A DNA stretch of 64,000 nucleotides from Prostheceraeus crozeri (GCA_907163375.1 CAJQUW010008924.1:434001-498000); one strand, 5' to 3'. Counted from the stretch's first letter, positions 24,290 through 35,307 are shown. Numbers and translations are program-made. The notes: a model not told the origin generated them from the letters alone.

Positions 24290-24466
24290 CAGTGGAACCT
24301 CCTATTGCGGACATTCTATACAGCGGACACCTCCGTATTACGGACAGTTAAGCTCAGTCCCGAATAATGTTCGTATCATCACCGGTAACTCCATATTGCG
24401 GACACCTCTAAAATGCGGACACTAAGGCGGAGTCCCGACGGTGTCCGTAATATGGAGGTTCTACTG
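24290..24466. mobile_element. pogo/Tigger-like MITE, 177 bp
   Basis: CAGTGGAACCTCCTATTGCG at the left and TAATATGGAGGTTCTACTG at the right are inverted copies, and the word GCGGACA recurs inside. TA precedes the left end and CA (decayed TA) follows the right. The AGT-GAACCTC end and the GGACA words are typical of pogo-type elements. Non-coding. Confidence 0.8.
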
Positions 24467-24888
24467 CATATTGTATTTCACTCTCGATGGCTTTGGAGGT
24501 CATAGAAATGATTGAAATGAGTTTGAAATGCATTATTGCCCGGCATTGGAGGGTATATAATGCATTATATGCCCGCCAATTTCACATCGAATTCTCACCG
24601 CACCAGATAGCCATGAACCGTCGTCCGTCACTCCAGCTTCAGAATCAATTAATGAATGAATTGGTAAACTCATATCTCAAATCACTTTTAGATAGAAATC
24701 TGAATTTCAAATATATTCACATTTGCAAACATTCATAGACTTTCAAACTTTTCATGAATTAAAATCTATTGAGAGAGCAAACTTTCATAGATTTTAATAA
24801 AAGTCAATCAAAGATTTCTTCATCTCTCCATTATCTGTTATTAACAGTGATCAATAACTGCAATATTCATAGACTTCTCAAGAGTTAC

Positions 24889-25011
24889 ATACAATGGCAT
24901 TATATCATGGATTTTGCGGGCAGAAATATCAGACAGTCTCGGCTGCTAACGCAGCCTCGCCTATGTCTGATATTACTGCTCTAAAAATCCATGATATAAT
25001 GCTACATTGTA
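24889..25011. repeat. Foldback (long inverted repeat) A
   Basis: The left arm (24889-24935, with TTATATCATGGATTTTGCGG) and right arm (24964-25011) are near-complementary over about 45 bases around a GC-rich loop of about 28 bases. Both arms contain ATATCAGACA. A similar smaller palindrome with TGCATTATTGCCCG lies at about 24528-24590. Confidence 0.8.
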
Positions 25012-25301
25012 ATATCTTGGATGCCATCTCCGTTTCAAAAGTCAATGCAAAAATATCATTTACTTTTCACCGTGCGTATAATGTAGATATCCTGTCACTT
25101 TATTTTACCTGTAAAGCAGATTACTGCACGGGCGTGCAGTAATATTTTCATTATTGCACTGGTTGAATTATAGATTTCTATGTAGATATATGCGATTGAA
25201 TTATATTAAAACCTCTCATTATTTAACTTATCAAACACCATAGAATTAGATTTGTCATAATGGTCATGATATCGGTGAAAAATAAATTACCTACACAACT
25301 C

Positions 25302-25418
25302 GTGCAAAGATATCCATCTTTTTCTTTCTCCTCGATCAACATTCTATGCCCTCGCCCTTCGGGTTCGTGCATAAATATGTTGACCTCGAAGAAAGCAATA
25401 AAGATAGATATTTTGCAC
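25302..25418. repeat. Foldback B
   Basis: GTGCAAAGATATCCATCTTT followed by TTTCTCCTCGATCAACAT pairs with ATGTTGACCTCGAAGAAA followed by AAGATAGATATTTTGCAC, with a GC-rich centre (CCCTCGCCCTTCGGGTTCG). A strong cruciform-forming sequence. No coding. Confidence 0.8.
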
Positions 25419-25481
25419 TATGCGTAAATGACTATTTTATAGTTATTCAACAAAAATGATGTATTCATTTACAGGTAAAAT

Positions 25482-25541
25482 TTCTATGCGGGAAATCTCC
25501 GTGCAACAATCTTATTGCTTGCACAGAGATTCCCATTATAA
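25482..25541. repeat. Foldback C
   Basis: GGGAAATCTCCGTGCAA pairs with TTGCACAGAGATTCCC around ACAATCTTA-like loop bases. The same ATCTCYGTGCA word forms the arms of the foldback at 29314-29383, so the two probably belong to one family. Confidence 0.7.
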
Positions 25542-25577
25542 CACGAAAATCGATGAAAATGAGGACCAATGCTTGCT

Positions 25578-26961
25578 TCAATCAAAAGTTATTGTAACTA
25601 CACGTACATTGGTTTCAGCATTAGCCTCGATCTTCATTCCTTTATTTGTATTTGCTACGAAAGCATATTGTCTATTCTCGCTCATTTGTTCAACATGTGT
25701 CTGTGTGAAACACCTTTCCACACGTGTTTCGGCAAAGGCACTCGTGCTGGCCGTGTGATTCTCAGACTGATTTGCATCCAAACCGCATCTCTTCATGTGT
25801 GAAACGGATCTCTTCTGCACGTCCGATTTTCTTCTGACATATTTTTTGACGCTTTGAACATTTTTATACCCAGTAATAGCCGCAATATCATTGAGCGCAA
25901 GTCCATTGTCTTTCAATGTTGAAACAACTCTGACGCAGTGGCTCGTATAAGCTGCATCCAAATAGGCATTCTTTGAAATGTTCTTCATGAAAGAGCCAAT
26001 AGCGTTAACCCTAGCGATCGATTCAAGCAATACCAAAATTTTTTGTGATGATACTGCTTATTAACTGGCATGGGAAACAACAGATTGCAATTCGGTGGAA
26101 TTCGTGAAATATAATATTTCAGGCAAGAAACTGGACAGTGTGCTTCATTATCCACGCTTTCATAAATGCGTGCTTGTGAAATGTTTTCAAACTCCTTTGA
26201 AGACGAGGAAACTATCACGTTTTTTGTTATGTACGTTGAATTTATATGCACGAATATTTTACCATTTGCATCTTTTGAAATGTCCAGCAATATTCACGTC
26301 CTCGCACAGCTAGGTAGTAAACCATCGTGAACCAAGCTTCTTCTTGCAAAACACGCGGGGAGTCGCGGGTGAAACACTCCATCATTTTGGTCAAGTCATT
26401 TTTGCTGATATTTGATGCGCCGTTCACTTCCAAATGACATCCATTTCTTCACCATTGACTTAAGGACTCCGTTGGCTCTCTTAAAGTGAGGATTATCGAC
26501 CAAGTTGACATTTCGATTGACCTCAGGGCTGTTCAGATAGCGTTGAATAGATACGCGAAAGCAAATAAGAGAGGTAGGTGAATATGGATTGGATTTCCTT
26601 CTTTCGTTTTCAGTGAGTAATAAAAGAAGCTAAGATAGTTTCCGAGAATTGACATTGGCATGGTCTCTATTCTGTCAGACAGGTTCTTCTCCAGCAAAAA
26701 TTCTTTGAAGCGCCTGATGTGATTTCGGGTTTGATTTTGCGTTGATTGTGGGACTACTTGGGTCTCTGCTTCTCTCAGGATATTCAATGTTTCTTCGTCT
26801 AAATCTTCATGAACTTCCATTCTCAATAAATCATCTTTGAAACTTTTTGTGAGTTCTGTTATATACCGTTCTCCACTTTATTTAGTGACCCAATCCAGCA
26901 ACTCACTGGACAGTCCGGTAATCTCATTATTGTGTACATTATCTAAATTCAGTAAAGACAT
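25578..26961 (-). mobile_element. Crypton (tyrosine-recombinase DNA transposon), decayed
   Basis: The - strand encodes an N-terminal core-binding-like helix region (TQVVPQSTQNQTRNHIRRFK ... FLLEKNLSD), a middle block (HPRLPACFARRSLVHDGLLP), a conserved PVSCLKYYI segment and the C-terminal recombinase box: HCVRVVSTLKDNGLALNDIA, ITGYKNVQSVKKYVRR. The R, H/Y and final Tyr positions fit tyrosine recombinases of the Crypton type, such as those that gave rise to KIAA1958-like proteins. The frame from the ATG at 26961 has an in-frame stop near 26878, and three or so frame changes follow, so it is dead. The ends and target duplication were not resolved. Confidence 0.75.
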
Positions 26962-27221
26962 CTTTGTCAGTGCCTGTGTGTGCTACTATGAATGATAAAT
27001 GTCGTCTTGAAGTTTGTAGTAGCTAGCTATCATATCATTTGAATTTCAAATAGCGATAGTGAAATACAGGATTGAAGTTACTATGCAAATAGATCTTAGG
27101 AACTCATGGACTTCTAGATATATAACAACTGGACTGAAGGTAGCATGAAACTGCTTTCAGTAGTGTACGCTACAAGGCTGACGTCGATTAAAGGATATAG
27201 CATCTCACACTTCTTGTAGAG

Positions 27222-27713
27222 ATGCTTAAAATGCCAAATAAGTGTTCAGCGCATGGTTGTCGCACTGGCTACGATTCGCAAAGAAATGACGATTGCTTCA
27301 CTTTCCATCAATACCCAATAAATGACACAGAAAGACTACTCTATAAATGGATCTCTCGGAACCCAAGAAAAAAAATTAGAGTGACTAAGCATTCAATGTA
27401 TTCGTCGCATTTCGTCGATTCAGATTTCGAGGAACAACACGATTCGAGCAAACGGCGATTGAAGAGCTTGCACCAGAAATTAGAAAGAAAGAAAGCAAAA
27501 ACAACTGTGATCCCCAGTGTCATCCCTAATGCTCTTGCATATCTTTCCTTGAAATCCACGATTGCGAGAATAATATCCGCTACCTCAACCAACAGGCTTG
27601 AATGTTCTGCTGCTATTCTTGAGTGTAAATCGAAAGACATTTTATCGAGTGAAGTAACTAATTTGGATGACATCGAAATGACACTCCTGTCAACATTTTA
27701 TACAAATTTATAA
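27222..27713 (+). pseudogene. THAP DNA-binding domain of P transposase
   Basis: The 163-residue frame starts MLKMPNKCSAHGC, has a Trp at KWISRNP and the SSHFVDSDF block, and ends its domain with the basic RKKAKTTVIPSVIPN and an ALAYLS segment, the order seen in THAP-type P transposases. The THAP zinc site is C2CH. Here the third Cys appears replaced by Tyr (HSMYSSHF in place of the usual Cys-Ser-x-His), so zinc and DNA binding is probably lost. The frame stops at 27713 without the rest of the transposase. Confidence 0.8.
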
Positions 27714-28143
27714 TAAACAAATTGACTTTCTTTCCAAACAATTTTTAACTTGACACTCTTGTGACAATTGTGTACCTTTGGGATTTCTGTCAAAACTATT
27801 GATAATTCGATCTACCTATTTTATATTGATACAGTACAGATAATTACATTCCACACTTATTAAAGACCAATTTGATAATTCAGTGCGATTTGACTGTTTC
27901 TATCATCATCAATAGCAAATTGATACCAAAGTCTAACTATTGTGACATTGCAATCAATTCCAAGATTTCTTTGTTTTCACAAATGTCAAATTTGATGGCA
28001 AGGACAAAATTTCTTGCAGACTCGGAGGAGACTGACATTTTCATGAATCATGGTGAAGAGATCATAAATCTATACTTCAAAGATTGAGAAGTAATGCGGC
28101 TTCTGATGAAATTGGACAGACATAGCTTGACTTTTTTTAACAA

Positions 28144-28556
28144 TTGTTGATTCGAAATAAATTTGCACGATCGTACTCTCCTGAACTGATGATAAGGGTG
28201 TGCCAAATTCATGCCGCAAGCGCAGCGGTCTATAATTTTCTGCATCATCAACACCTATTGTGGCTTCCATCTGTGTGCACCCTCAGAAAGCTTGCAAGAA
28301 GATTTTCGATTGACAGCGGGACTGAATCTAGAAATCGAAACTGATCTCAGATTTCGTACTGCTCAACTTAATGACTTCGACTGTAATGTTTTTTAATGAT
28401 TGATGAGACATATTTGTCCGAGTGGATAGAGTACAGCAGTAATGAGGTACATGGATTGACTGAGGGAGGTGCTGCTACAACTACCATTCAATGCTTTATG
28501 GCAGAATCAAGGGGAATTATCTTGATGTCATTTCTTCGTTTCCGATTTATAAGTTG
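28144..28556 (+). pseudogene. P transposase internal and C-terminal fragments
   Basis: RSYSPELMIRVCQIHAASAA followed by VYNFLHHQHLLWLPSVCTLR matches the helix-turn and LPS-x-x-TLR segment that opens the transposase core in THAP9/P proteins. From about 28418 another frame gives EWIEYSSNEVHGLTEGGAA and ILMSFLRFRFIS before a stop near 28555. The parts lie in different frames and most of the catalytic core is missing. The segment at 28414-28424 is the intact site where a LINE entered P copy 2. Confidence 0.7.
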
Positions 28557-29179
28557 ACAGCAAAAAACTCAAGTAATGCTTTGAGGAAACCATGATGACA
28601 CTTAGAAAGATCTTCTTGAATGTTGTTGGTGTGTCAGTAGATAATGCGTGAATCGAAAATTTTACGTTGACATTTTGTGGAGGCAGTCTGCAGACTCACA
28701 TGATAAATTCAGTAACTGGTCAGCCAATATACGAGATATAAATCGTCTATCTCTTTTTATCCTGTCCATGGTATAAAAAGATTTGCAACAATAATTTTCA
28801 TAAAAGGAAAATCTTCTTATGTCTTCCTATGACCGGCTATTTCCCAAATGAATGTTCTCCAAAATTCGATGATGTTTCACTGCTTTATGAACACGAATCA
28901 TGCATGGTTCTTGAGATGAATGTCGATGATTATATCCTTCTTAATTGTGCTTGTGCGTTTAACTGCTCTGTCATTATCATTTTAACTTGCTTTTCCATTC
29001 ATAATGCCGAAAAAAGGAATGCATGCTTTACTTGAGACAATCAGTTTTTATGCCTTGAGACGAGTGTTTTTTATTACCGAGAGTCGAAGCATGCACAGTG
29101 ATGTCAGCCTTGTATCGTACACTTGGTCAATCAACCTTTCAGTCCAGGTGTTATATATCTAGGAGTCCATGTAGGAACT

Positions 29180-29313
29180 ACACATCTCCATGACATGTAC
29201 ATTTCCAAGCTTCCTAGTCATGACTCCTTGTCAAAGACATCTAAATTCAATTCATTTGAGCATTCTTTGCATCAATACTGGTCAATGTTCCAAGATATCA
29301 CAATGACAATATA
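29180..29313. other. Short spacer beside P copy 1
   Basis: No gene is seen. Confidence 0.4.
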
Positions 29314-29383
29314 ATGTCTGATTTCCCGTGCAAAATCTCTGTGCACATACGTGCACGGAGATATTTACACGGAAATCAGACAT
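29314..29383. repeat. Foldback D
   Basis: ATGTCTGATTTCCCGTGCAA plus AATCTCTGTGCAC pairs with GTGCACGGAGATATTTACAC plus GGAAATCAGACAT around ATAC. The arms share ATCTCYGTGCA with foldback C and TCTGAT-TT with foldback A, which lie on the other side of the Crypton and P copy 1. Confidence 0.8.
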
Positions 29384-29689
29384 AATATTGCTATATTAGA
29401 ATCCGATTTCTGTGCCAACGACACTTCAGAAATAAACTCCTTGTAGTTTATTTCGCTATTAATCAGGCTTAATCTGTCCTTTTGAGTCGCTGACCACATT
29501 TCAACTAGACTTGTGAAGTATATTTTTGTGAAAGCAAAGACAGTCACTATAGTGACATGCCACGCTCAATCACGCTTAATTCACGCGTGAACCACGCGTA
29601 ATTGCAAATGACCCCAAACATCCGTGGCTATGCGGGATATTGCTGCAATATCTCTTATATAAGCTAGTATAGTTGGCAGTCCTGTTATA

Positions 29690-30980
29690 TAATAATAATA
29701 ATATATTTGGTGGTAATCAAAAGTTATGTCACAAACAGTATTCAAGGAAAATGTCAGCAAAATGGGTGCCCTTTTAGGGCTAACGACTTACAGAAAAGTA
29801 TCAGGGTTAGATGTGTGAATGATGGAGGTGTCACCAAATGTCTTTTCGTTGAAAATAAGCTGAAACTGAAGATTTAAAGTCTTTAACAGTCTGGACGTTG
29901 GCTTCCGCTGATGATAGTTCATTCCAATATTTTATCACATCAACTGTGAAAAAATGAGTACGGTACATATGGTGGGAAGTTGGAATGAGAATTCGAATTT
30001 GGCTTGCACGACCGGGTCTTCGAGAAATTTCAAAAAAGTCTGAAGGGTTGAGGCACGTCATATTGTTCAACAGTTTAAACAAGAATATGAGCTTATAACG
30101 AGTTCTCCGCGCGGATAATGATAGGAGACCAAGGTTTAATAGGCGATTACGATAGCTAAGCCCTTGTAGTTTGAATAAGAATCGAGTAAAGCGTTTCTGC
30201 ACATTCTCAATATGATCGATGGTACTTTTATGAAAAGGGCACCAAATAATGCAACCAAATTCCAAAATTGTCCGAACATATGACTTATAAGCGGTCAGTA
30301 ACAAAATGCTATCACGTGATAAAAATGTCTTCTTAATCATTTCTAAAATCATATTGGCTTTAGCAATCATACTTGAAATATGACCGGAGAAGTTGAAGGG
30401 TAGAGTTATGCCGATGCCAAGGTCTTTAAATTCACTTACATTTTGAAGTGTATCACAATTGATTATGTAATTCGATGCGCAGTTCAACCTAAGGAAGCTC
30501 CTGGTTTTGCATTTAGAAACATTTATCTGTAGAGAATTCTCGAGTGACCAAAGTTCTACATTTGCGATATCTGCTTGTAAGTTAGAGGAGGCTGATTTTT
30601 GAGAAGTGTAGTCAGTACCAAATGCTATGAATAACTTAATGTCGTCAGCATACTTAAGAATGATGGAATGCTCAATATAGTTGTCGATATCGTTCACAAA
30701 CATGAGAAATAATAGGGGCCCAAGAACAGAACCCTGGATGACTCCACTATTGATATTTTTCGGGAGTGAATATGTACCTCGAATGCGTACTCGCTGCTGT
30801 CTTCCGTTCAGATAATCAGCAATCCATTTGAAAAGGTTACGTCTGATACCATAGGTTTTGATCTTCTGAAGTAGAATATCATGCGGTACTTTATCAAAAG
30901 CTCGTGTAAAATCGATGAAAGCAGAGTTAACACAGAGGCTATTATCGAGATTTTCGGAAACAAAATTGAAAAACGCTAAT
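29690..30980 (-). mobile_element. CR1-like LINE, 5'-truncated, RT frame open
   Basis: From about 30980 the - strand is open without a stop to 29831. It encodes the RT palm: AFIDFTRAFDKVPHDILL with the first Asp, SGVIQGSVLGPLLFL, the catalytic YADDIKLF, then the thumb and a C-terminal helix ending KDIW. The copy begins abruptly inside the RT at an AT-rich junction, so it lacks the endonuclease. It ends in an ATAATAATAATAAT tail at about 29690-29705. The open frame of about 380 residues shows that it is younger than the LINE at 11.5 kb. It sits inside the TIR element at 29553-31391. Confidence 0.85.
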
Positions 30981-31045
30981 GCTATAATTATATATTATAT
31001 ATAATTATTATATATAATATATTATATATAATAATATAAGTCTAT
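30978..31045. repeat. AT-rich palindromic microsatellite
   Basis: Interlaced TATATAAT/ATTATATA words form a near-perfect self-complementary tract at the 5' junction of the truncated LINE. Confidence 0.8.
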
Positions 31046-31391
31046 ATTAATATAGACTTTGCATCTCATGTGTCTGCATGTATCAGAGACTAAACAATGT
31101 GATTGGACCTCAATTTCATGTTCAGGGAAGACAGAACATGCTTAGCGGTTCATCCGTGGTTCAAGCGGCAGCGCGTAAACGCTGTAAACGTAACTGTAAC
31201 TGTAACGTAACTGTAAACGCTCGCCCGCGCGTATTCATAACCATTTCCCATGTTTTAACAGCATCAGATCAAGTGATTTCTGACTCTTAGTGCAACGCGT
31301 ATATACGCGGGTAGAAGAATAGCATGTCCTTAACCACGGATGTTTGTGGTGTTCCGTAATTACGCGCGCGCGAATCACGCGTGGCATGTCA

Positions 31392-32187
31392 CCTAGAGAG
31401 TGTCTCAAATCCATCCTTTCCTGATGAATCTTTTTTTGAAGAATATTTCATAGCTTCTCTTATTTCAGTGCTTTTCCAAGTCATAATGTTGAAACTGTGG
31501 TACGTGATTTTCAAATCGAAATGCAAATACCGCGACTTTTGTGACATCTGACAAAAGATCGATATTGCATAATAATCGCTTTAAAAATTCATTACATATT
31601 AATACGCTTGTTATGCATAATGCTCCCTCTTTCTCTCGGCTGCCTGAAGTTTCATTTGTTGATCAATATCAATGAAAGTAAACTTTTGGCATACTGCACA
31701 AACATGCGCCAAAATTATTTCTAGTATATGATAAAATGTATGAATAAGTAATGCAGACTATTGTGTCTGTTGCATTCTTGATAGTTTAAGTATAATATTA
31801 TAATGAAAAAGGAAGTTTCAAATATAATAGTATTGCAATTGCAACAATGAAATACGTTTATCTTCATTGTTACTTCCTTGTTACTCCATCTTCATACAGC
31901 TTAACTGCCTAAAAACAGATGTTAGCGAACTGGGATCCTGGTTAACTAATCCCGGGATTAAAAACCTTATTGATCAATCAATTTGATTATTCAGCGTGTG
32001 AGGCGATTGTGCGTGAAATTCTGTGGTTTGACGTTTTCTTCTCAATGACTGCGAAATCGTTTTGATCCATTTATCGGACAAGGTTCATAGCAGCGGCAGC
32101 CGGCATCTGACAAGACTGTGTGAATAATGCTATCGTTTGTCAACAGGTGCTGTTGAGTCTGCCGACAATCCCTCGTCTGGGGCCATC
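31392..32187. other. No feature recognised
   Basis: AT-rich spacer between the TIR element and the nested cluster. Confidence 0.4.
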
Positions 32188-33024
32188 CATGAACTCCTAG
32201 ATATATAACACCTGGACTGAAAGGTCGATTGACTAAGTGTACGATACAAAGCTGACATCACTGCACATACTTCGACTCTCTGCAATGAAAGACACCCGTC
32301 TCAAGGCATAAAAACTGATTGTCTCAAGTAAAGCATGCATCCTTTTTCAGCATTATGAATGGAAAAGCAAGTTAAAATGATAATGACAGAGCTGTTAGAC
32401 GTACAAGCACAATTAAGAGGGATAAAATCATCGATACTCATCTCTTGTTGACTCAGAAAACACAATCAATCCCAACTTCACGGAAGTCCTTTCGATGCTT
32501 TTGGTTCTAAAGCAGTCGATGTCATTCGATGCGCTTTCTCAAGAACCATGCATGATTCGTGTTCACAAAGCAGTGAAACATCATTGAATTTTGGAGAACA
32601 TTCATTTGGGAAATAGCCGTCCATGACACAAGAAGGTTTTCCTTTTATGAAAATTATTGTTGCAAATCTTTTTATACCATGGACAGGATAAAAAGAGATA
32701 GACGATTTATATCTCGTATATTGGCTGACCAGTTACTGAATTTATCATGTGAGTCTGCAGACTGCCTCCACAAAATGTCAACGTAAAATTTTCGATTCAC
32801 GCATTATCTACTGACACACCAACAACATTCAAGAAGATCTTTCTAAGTGTCATCATGGTTTCCTCAAAGCATTACTTGAGTTTTTCTGCTGTCAACTTAT
32901 AAATCGGAAACGAAGAAATGACATCAAGATACTTCCCTTTGATTTTGCCATAAAGCATTGAATGGTAGTTGCAGCAGAACCTCCCTCAGTCAATCCATGT
33001 ACTTCATTACCGCTGTACTCTATC

Positions 33025-33035
33025 AACTTGGACAA
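33025..33035. repeat. LINE target duplication, left copy
   Basis: AACTTGGACAA is repeated at 54430-54440. P copy 1 has one copy of the corresponding site (28414-28424, in the opposite orientation), which confirms the insertion point. Confidence 0.85.
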
Positions 33036-33949
33036 GATAATCGCCTCCTCCGCGACGGTTTTGACATTTTGAAGATGGGGAATATACAAGTCAACGACGG
33101 TCCCTTTTTCTAAATTGTGCCTTCCCAGCTCCAAATCATTGGCTGCCAGTGGCGTCGCCAGGGGGGCTACCGGGCGTGCCCCCCTCCCCCGAGAAGGCGA
33201 CATCGATAAGTAAACTCTCTCATTATAATGTGGCCCTGAAATTTAATTTTACAAATTTTTCGCATTTTCTGTTAGATGTTCCGTGCTTATCCAATTTCTT
33301 GTCAGTGTCAGTTGTAACTAGCAACTATAATTTAAGTCATATTCTAAGGCGTGTGCCTCTAATTTCTCGTGTGGGAGGCGCATCCGATCCGTATTATGCA
33401 CGTTTCCTCAATTGAGGAATCCTTTAACAACGTCCACACCTGCAGCAATGAATGAAGGTGTTAATCTGTTAATCATATGAAGTCTTATCAATGGACACTT
33501 CAGGAGTGACCATAATTGTTACGCCCGTCGGGATATTGACCAAAGAGCGGCGTAATGATGTAAACACTGATCTCCTATATTCCTTGAGTCAACTAACAGG
33601 TTGAGACAAGCTTCATGATTGATTGCTGAAGCAGGACAGGTCTGCTGTTTCATGGAGATAAGTGCAAAGTTTTTCACAAGCATAATCCGTTATGTAAACA
33701 TTGTGTTTCTCATTTTTCTTTCAAGAACCTCTTGAGGAATAGGAAATTGAGAAAGTTAAGCTTTTGACATACATGTAAAATGAGTTCTTGATAATTAATG
33801 TAGGCGTAGCCGATGGTATCTTAGTCATCGGTCAATTTGTCAATGCTGAACTCGATGTCAATCAGTTTATTTCATTTATTCTCGCCCTTGACATCAAACG
33901 TTCGCTCTGTGAAATTTCTGTTTAAATAACATCTTTTTCATTGCCTAGA

Positions 33950-34567
33950 ATGAAGAGAAAGACACTTTTTGATTTTGGCATCGAGTCGAAGCGTCCTCGA
34001 ATGGATAGCACCAAATCAGTGTCTGACGAAGGTGATCAGAAAAAGCCGTGCTGTTCAAAAGAAGAATCAGAGCCATCAATTCCCGCTCCAAAAGTGACCT
34101 CCCCTGTCCCATTGTCTAATGACATAGCTCAATATGTCGGAAGAGTGTCCCATCTTTCCTCGGACGTGCTATTGGATATCCTTAACAATGCATTCGTTCC
34201 CGATGATGATTTTGACTGGCCCTACACATCCCGCATGAGTTGAGGTAAACCTTCGAAACGTTACCTCAAGAAGGAGAATTTCAGCCGATGTCCATCCCTG
34301 AAATTCTCCGTTACGCAGCAGTGACTGTACTGCAGACAATGCGTGCTCTTCGGCCCTTCAGCACAGCGGTCATCTTCCTAGGTTTTGGAAAATATCTCAA
34401 CTTGGAGAGATCCAATCTCTCCCTCAAGGGCGACAACCCAGAACGCCATGCAGAGCCATCCGTTCGTCGTGGGTATGGTGACAGCACGGGACATTCTTGC
34501 TGTCACAAAACCGCTTGCAATTTCCTTGCAAGCGGTAAACAAGGATCTCCTCAGCTGCTTGAAGGAA
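33950..34567 (+). pseudogene. hAT transposase, N-terminal part
   Basis: The Met at 33950 opens KRKTLFDFGIESKRPRMD, a usual start for zinc-finger-MYM-like hAT proteins, just after a TTGCCTAG that may be an acceptor. SSDVLLDILNNAFVPDDDFDW is followed by decayed BED/TTF-type zinc-finger sequence (KPSKRYLKKENF, LYCRQCVLF). It then continues as RATTQNAMQSHPFVVGM and TKPLAISLQAVNKDLLSCLK, the segment before the transposase core. Stops lie near 34241 and 34378, with frame changes around 34290-34320. The frame meets the Polinton at 34568, directly after AAGGAA. Confidence 0.8.
34562..34567. repeat. Polinton target duplication, left copy
   Basis: AAGGAA abuts the Polinton at 34568 and is repeated exactly at 52601-52606. 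Six bases is the Polinton standard. Confidence 0.95.
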
Positions 34568-35307
34568 AGTAGTGTAGGGTATGAGATCCGGCGCATCGCT
34601 TCGCTCAGCACCAGATCCCACACCTAGGTAGATACAAAAATGAAAAAATACAAAAATAGGGTCCTCTTGAAATTTAGCAAAACAAAATGCAAAAATAGGG
34701 TCCTCCTTAAACTTATAAAAAATGAAAATGGGAAAAATACAAAATAGGGTCCTCCTGAAATTTATAAAAAAACAGCTAAAATTAGACCCCCTTGATAACT
34801 TATAAAAAAATGCAAAAATAGGGACCTCCTAAAATTTATAAAAAACAGCTAAATTAGACCCCCTTGAACTTTAGCAAATCCAAATGCAAAACTAGGAACC
34901 TCTTGAAATTTAGCAAATCAAAATGCAAAAATAGGGTCCTCTTGAAATTAGCAAATCAAAATGAAAAATAGGGGCCTTCTGAAATTTAACAAAAGCAAAA
35001 TTAATATGAATAAAAATATTCATTTAAAAATGGAAGATGTAAAAACAAAAGAACCATCAGCCCCTTTATATCCTTCATTATCATATGAAATGGATATAGC
35101 AAAACACAAAGATAGAGTCAGGTACATGAAAGATAAGGAAGCGCAACTATTGTTAAGATTAGAACATTATGATAAATTAAGAAAGAGATGGACGATAGTT
35201 AAGAATGTGACACAAGGCGTTGGAGCATTTGTCACAGTTTCTTTAGGCGCTCTCACTATTGTCATTTCATCTGGCGTTCTTACAATTCCTGTTGTTGCTA
35301 CAGCTTT
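34568..35307 (+). repeat. Polinton left terminal inverted repeat (740 bp)
   Basis: Matches the reverse complement of 51861-52600 along its whole length with about seven differences. The first 55 bases are GC-richer (AGATCCGGCGCATCGCTTCG-like), then come about nine imperfect copies of a ~36-bp A-rich unit with the core AATAGGGTCCTCYTGAAATT. The start of a membrane-type reading frame follows, so the repeat reaches into coding sequence. Confidence 0.95.
34625..34990 (+). repeat. Subterminal ~36-bp tandem repeats in Polinton end
   Basis: Units alternate between AATGCAAAAATAGGGTCCTC-type and AACAGCTAAATTAGACCCCC-type variants, separated by GAAATTTAGCAAA or AACTTATAAAAA. The same array is inverted at 52178-52545. 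Regular spacing suggests binding sites for a replication or integration protein, which is inference. Confidence 0.8.

Larger units (their letters stand above)
27105..29171 (+). mobile_element. P element copy 1 (THAP-type), internally deleted
   Basis: The element begins CATGGACTTCTAGATATATA and ends in the inverse (TATATATCTAGGAGTCCATG), with inverted similarity continuing for over 30 bases and again at a subterminal TGTACG-TACAA-GCTGAC block. It is flanked by a perfect 8-bp duplication TAGGAACT (27097-27104 and 29172-29179), the size P elements make. At 2,067 bp it holds a THAP domain, one later transposase segment and a C-terminal piece, but not the full catalytic domain, so it is non-autonomous. 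Its last 750 bp are very similar to P copy 2 (32188-33024 read on the - strand). Confidence 0.9.
29553..31391. mobile_element. TIR element split by a LINE
   Basis: TGACATGCCACGC at the left and GCGTGGCATGTCA at the right are inverted copies. The inverted similarity continues through CACGCGTGAACCACGCG to CCAAACATCCGTGG (left), against CCACGGATGTTTGTGG (right, about 31343). Without the LINE the element is about 550 bp and non-coding, so it is a MITE. CTATA and CTAGA flank the ends and could be a decayed duplication. The family is not recognised. Confidence 0.7.

Noticed and set aside
24528-25541. CRISPR-like array from several close palindromes
   Set aside because: The palindromes differ in sequence and spacing, and the context is eukaryotic transposons.
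29831-30703. Intact host gene of 290 residues
   Set aside because: RT motifs (YADD, QGSVLGPLLF) and a 3' ATAATAAT tail show a truncated LINE.
32892-33203. A 103-residue - strand protein (ORF across 33025)
   Set aside because: It is half P-element sequence and half antisense LINE and hAT, joined at an insertion site, so it is not a gene.
34228-34275. GAGGTAAACCTTCGAAACGTTACCTC as a third ribozyme-like hairpin
   Set aside because: It pairs well but lies in conserved hAT zinc-finger coding sequence and lacks a CTGATGA-type core.
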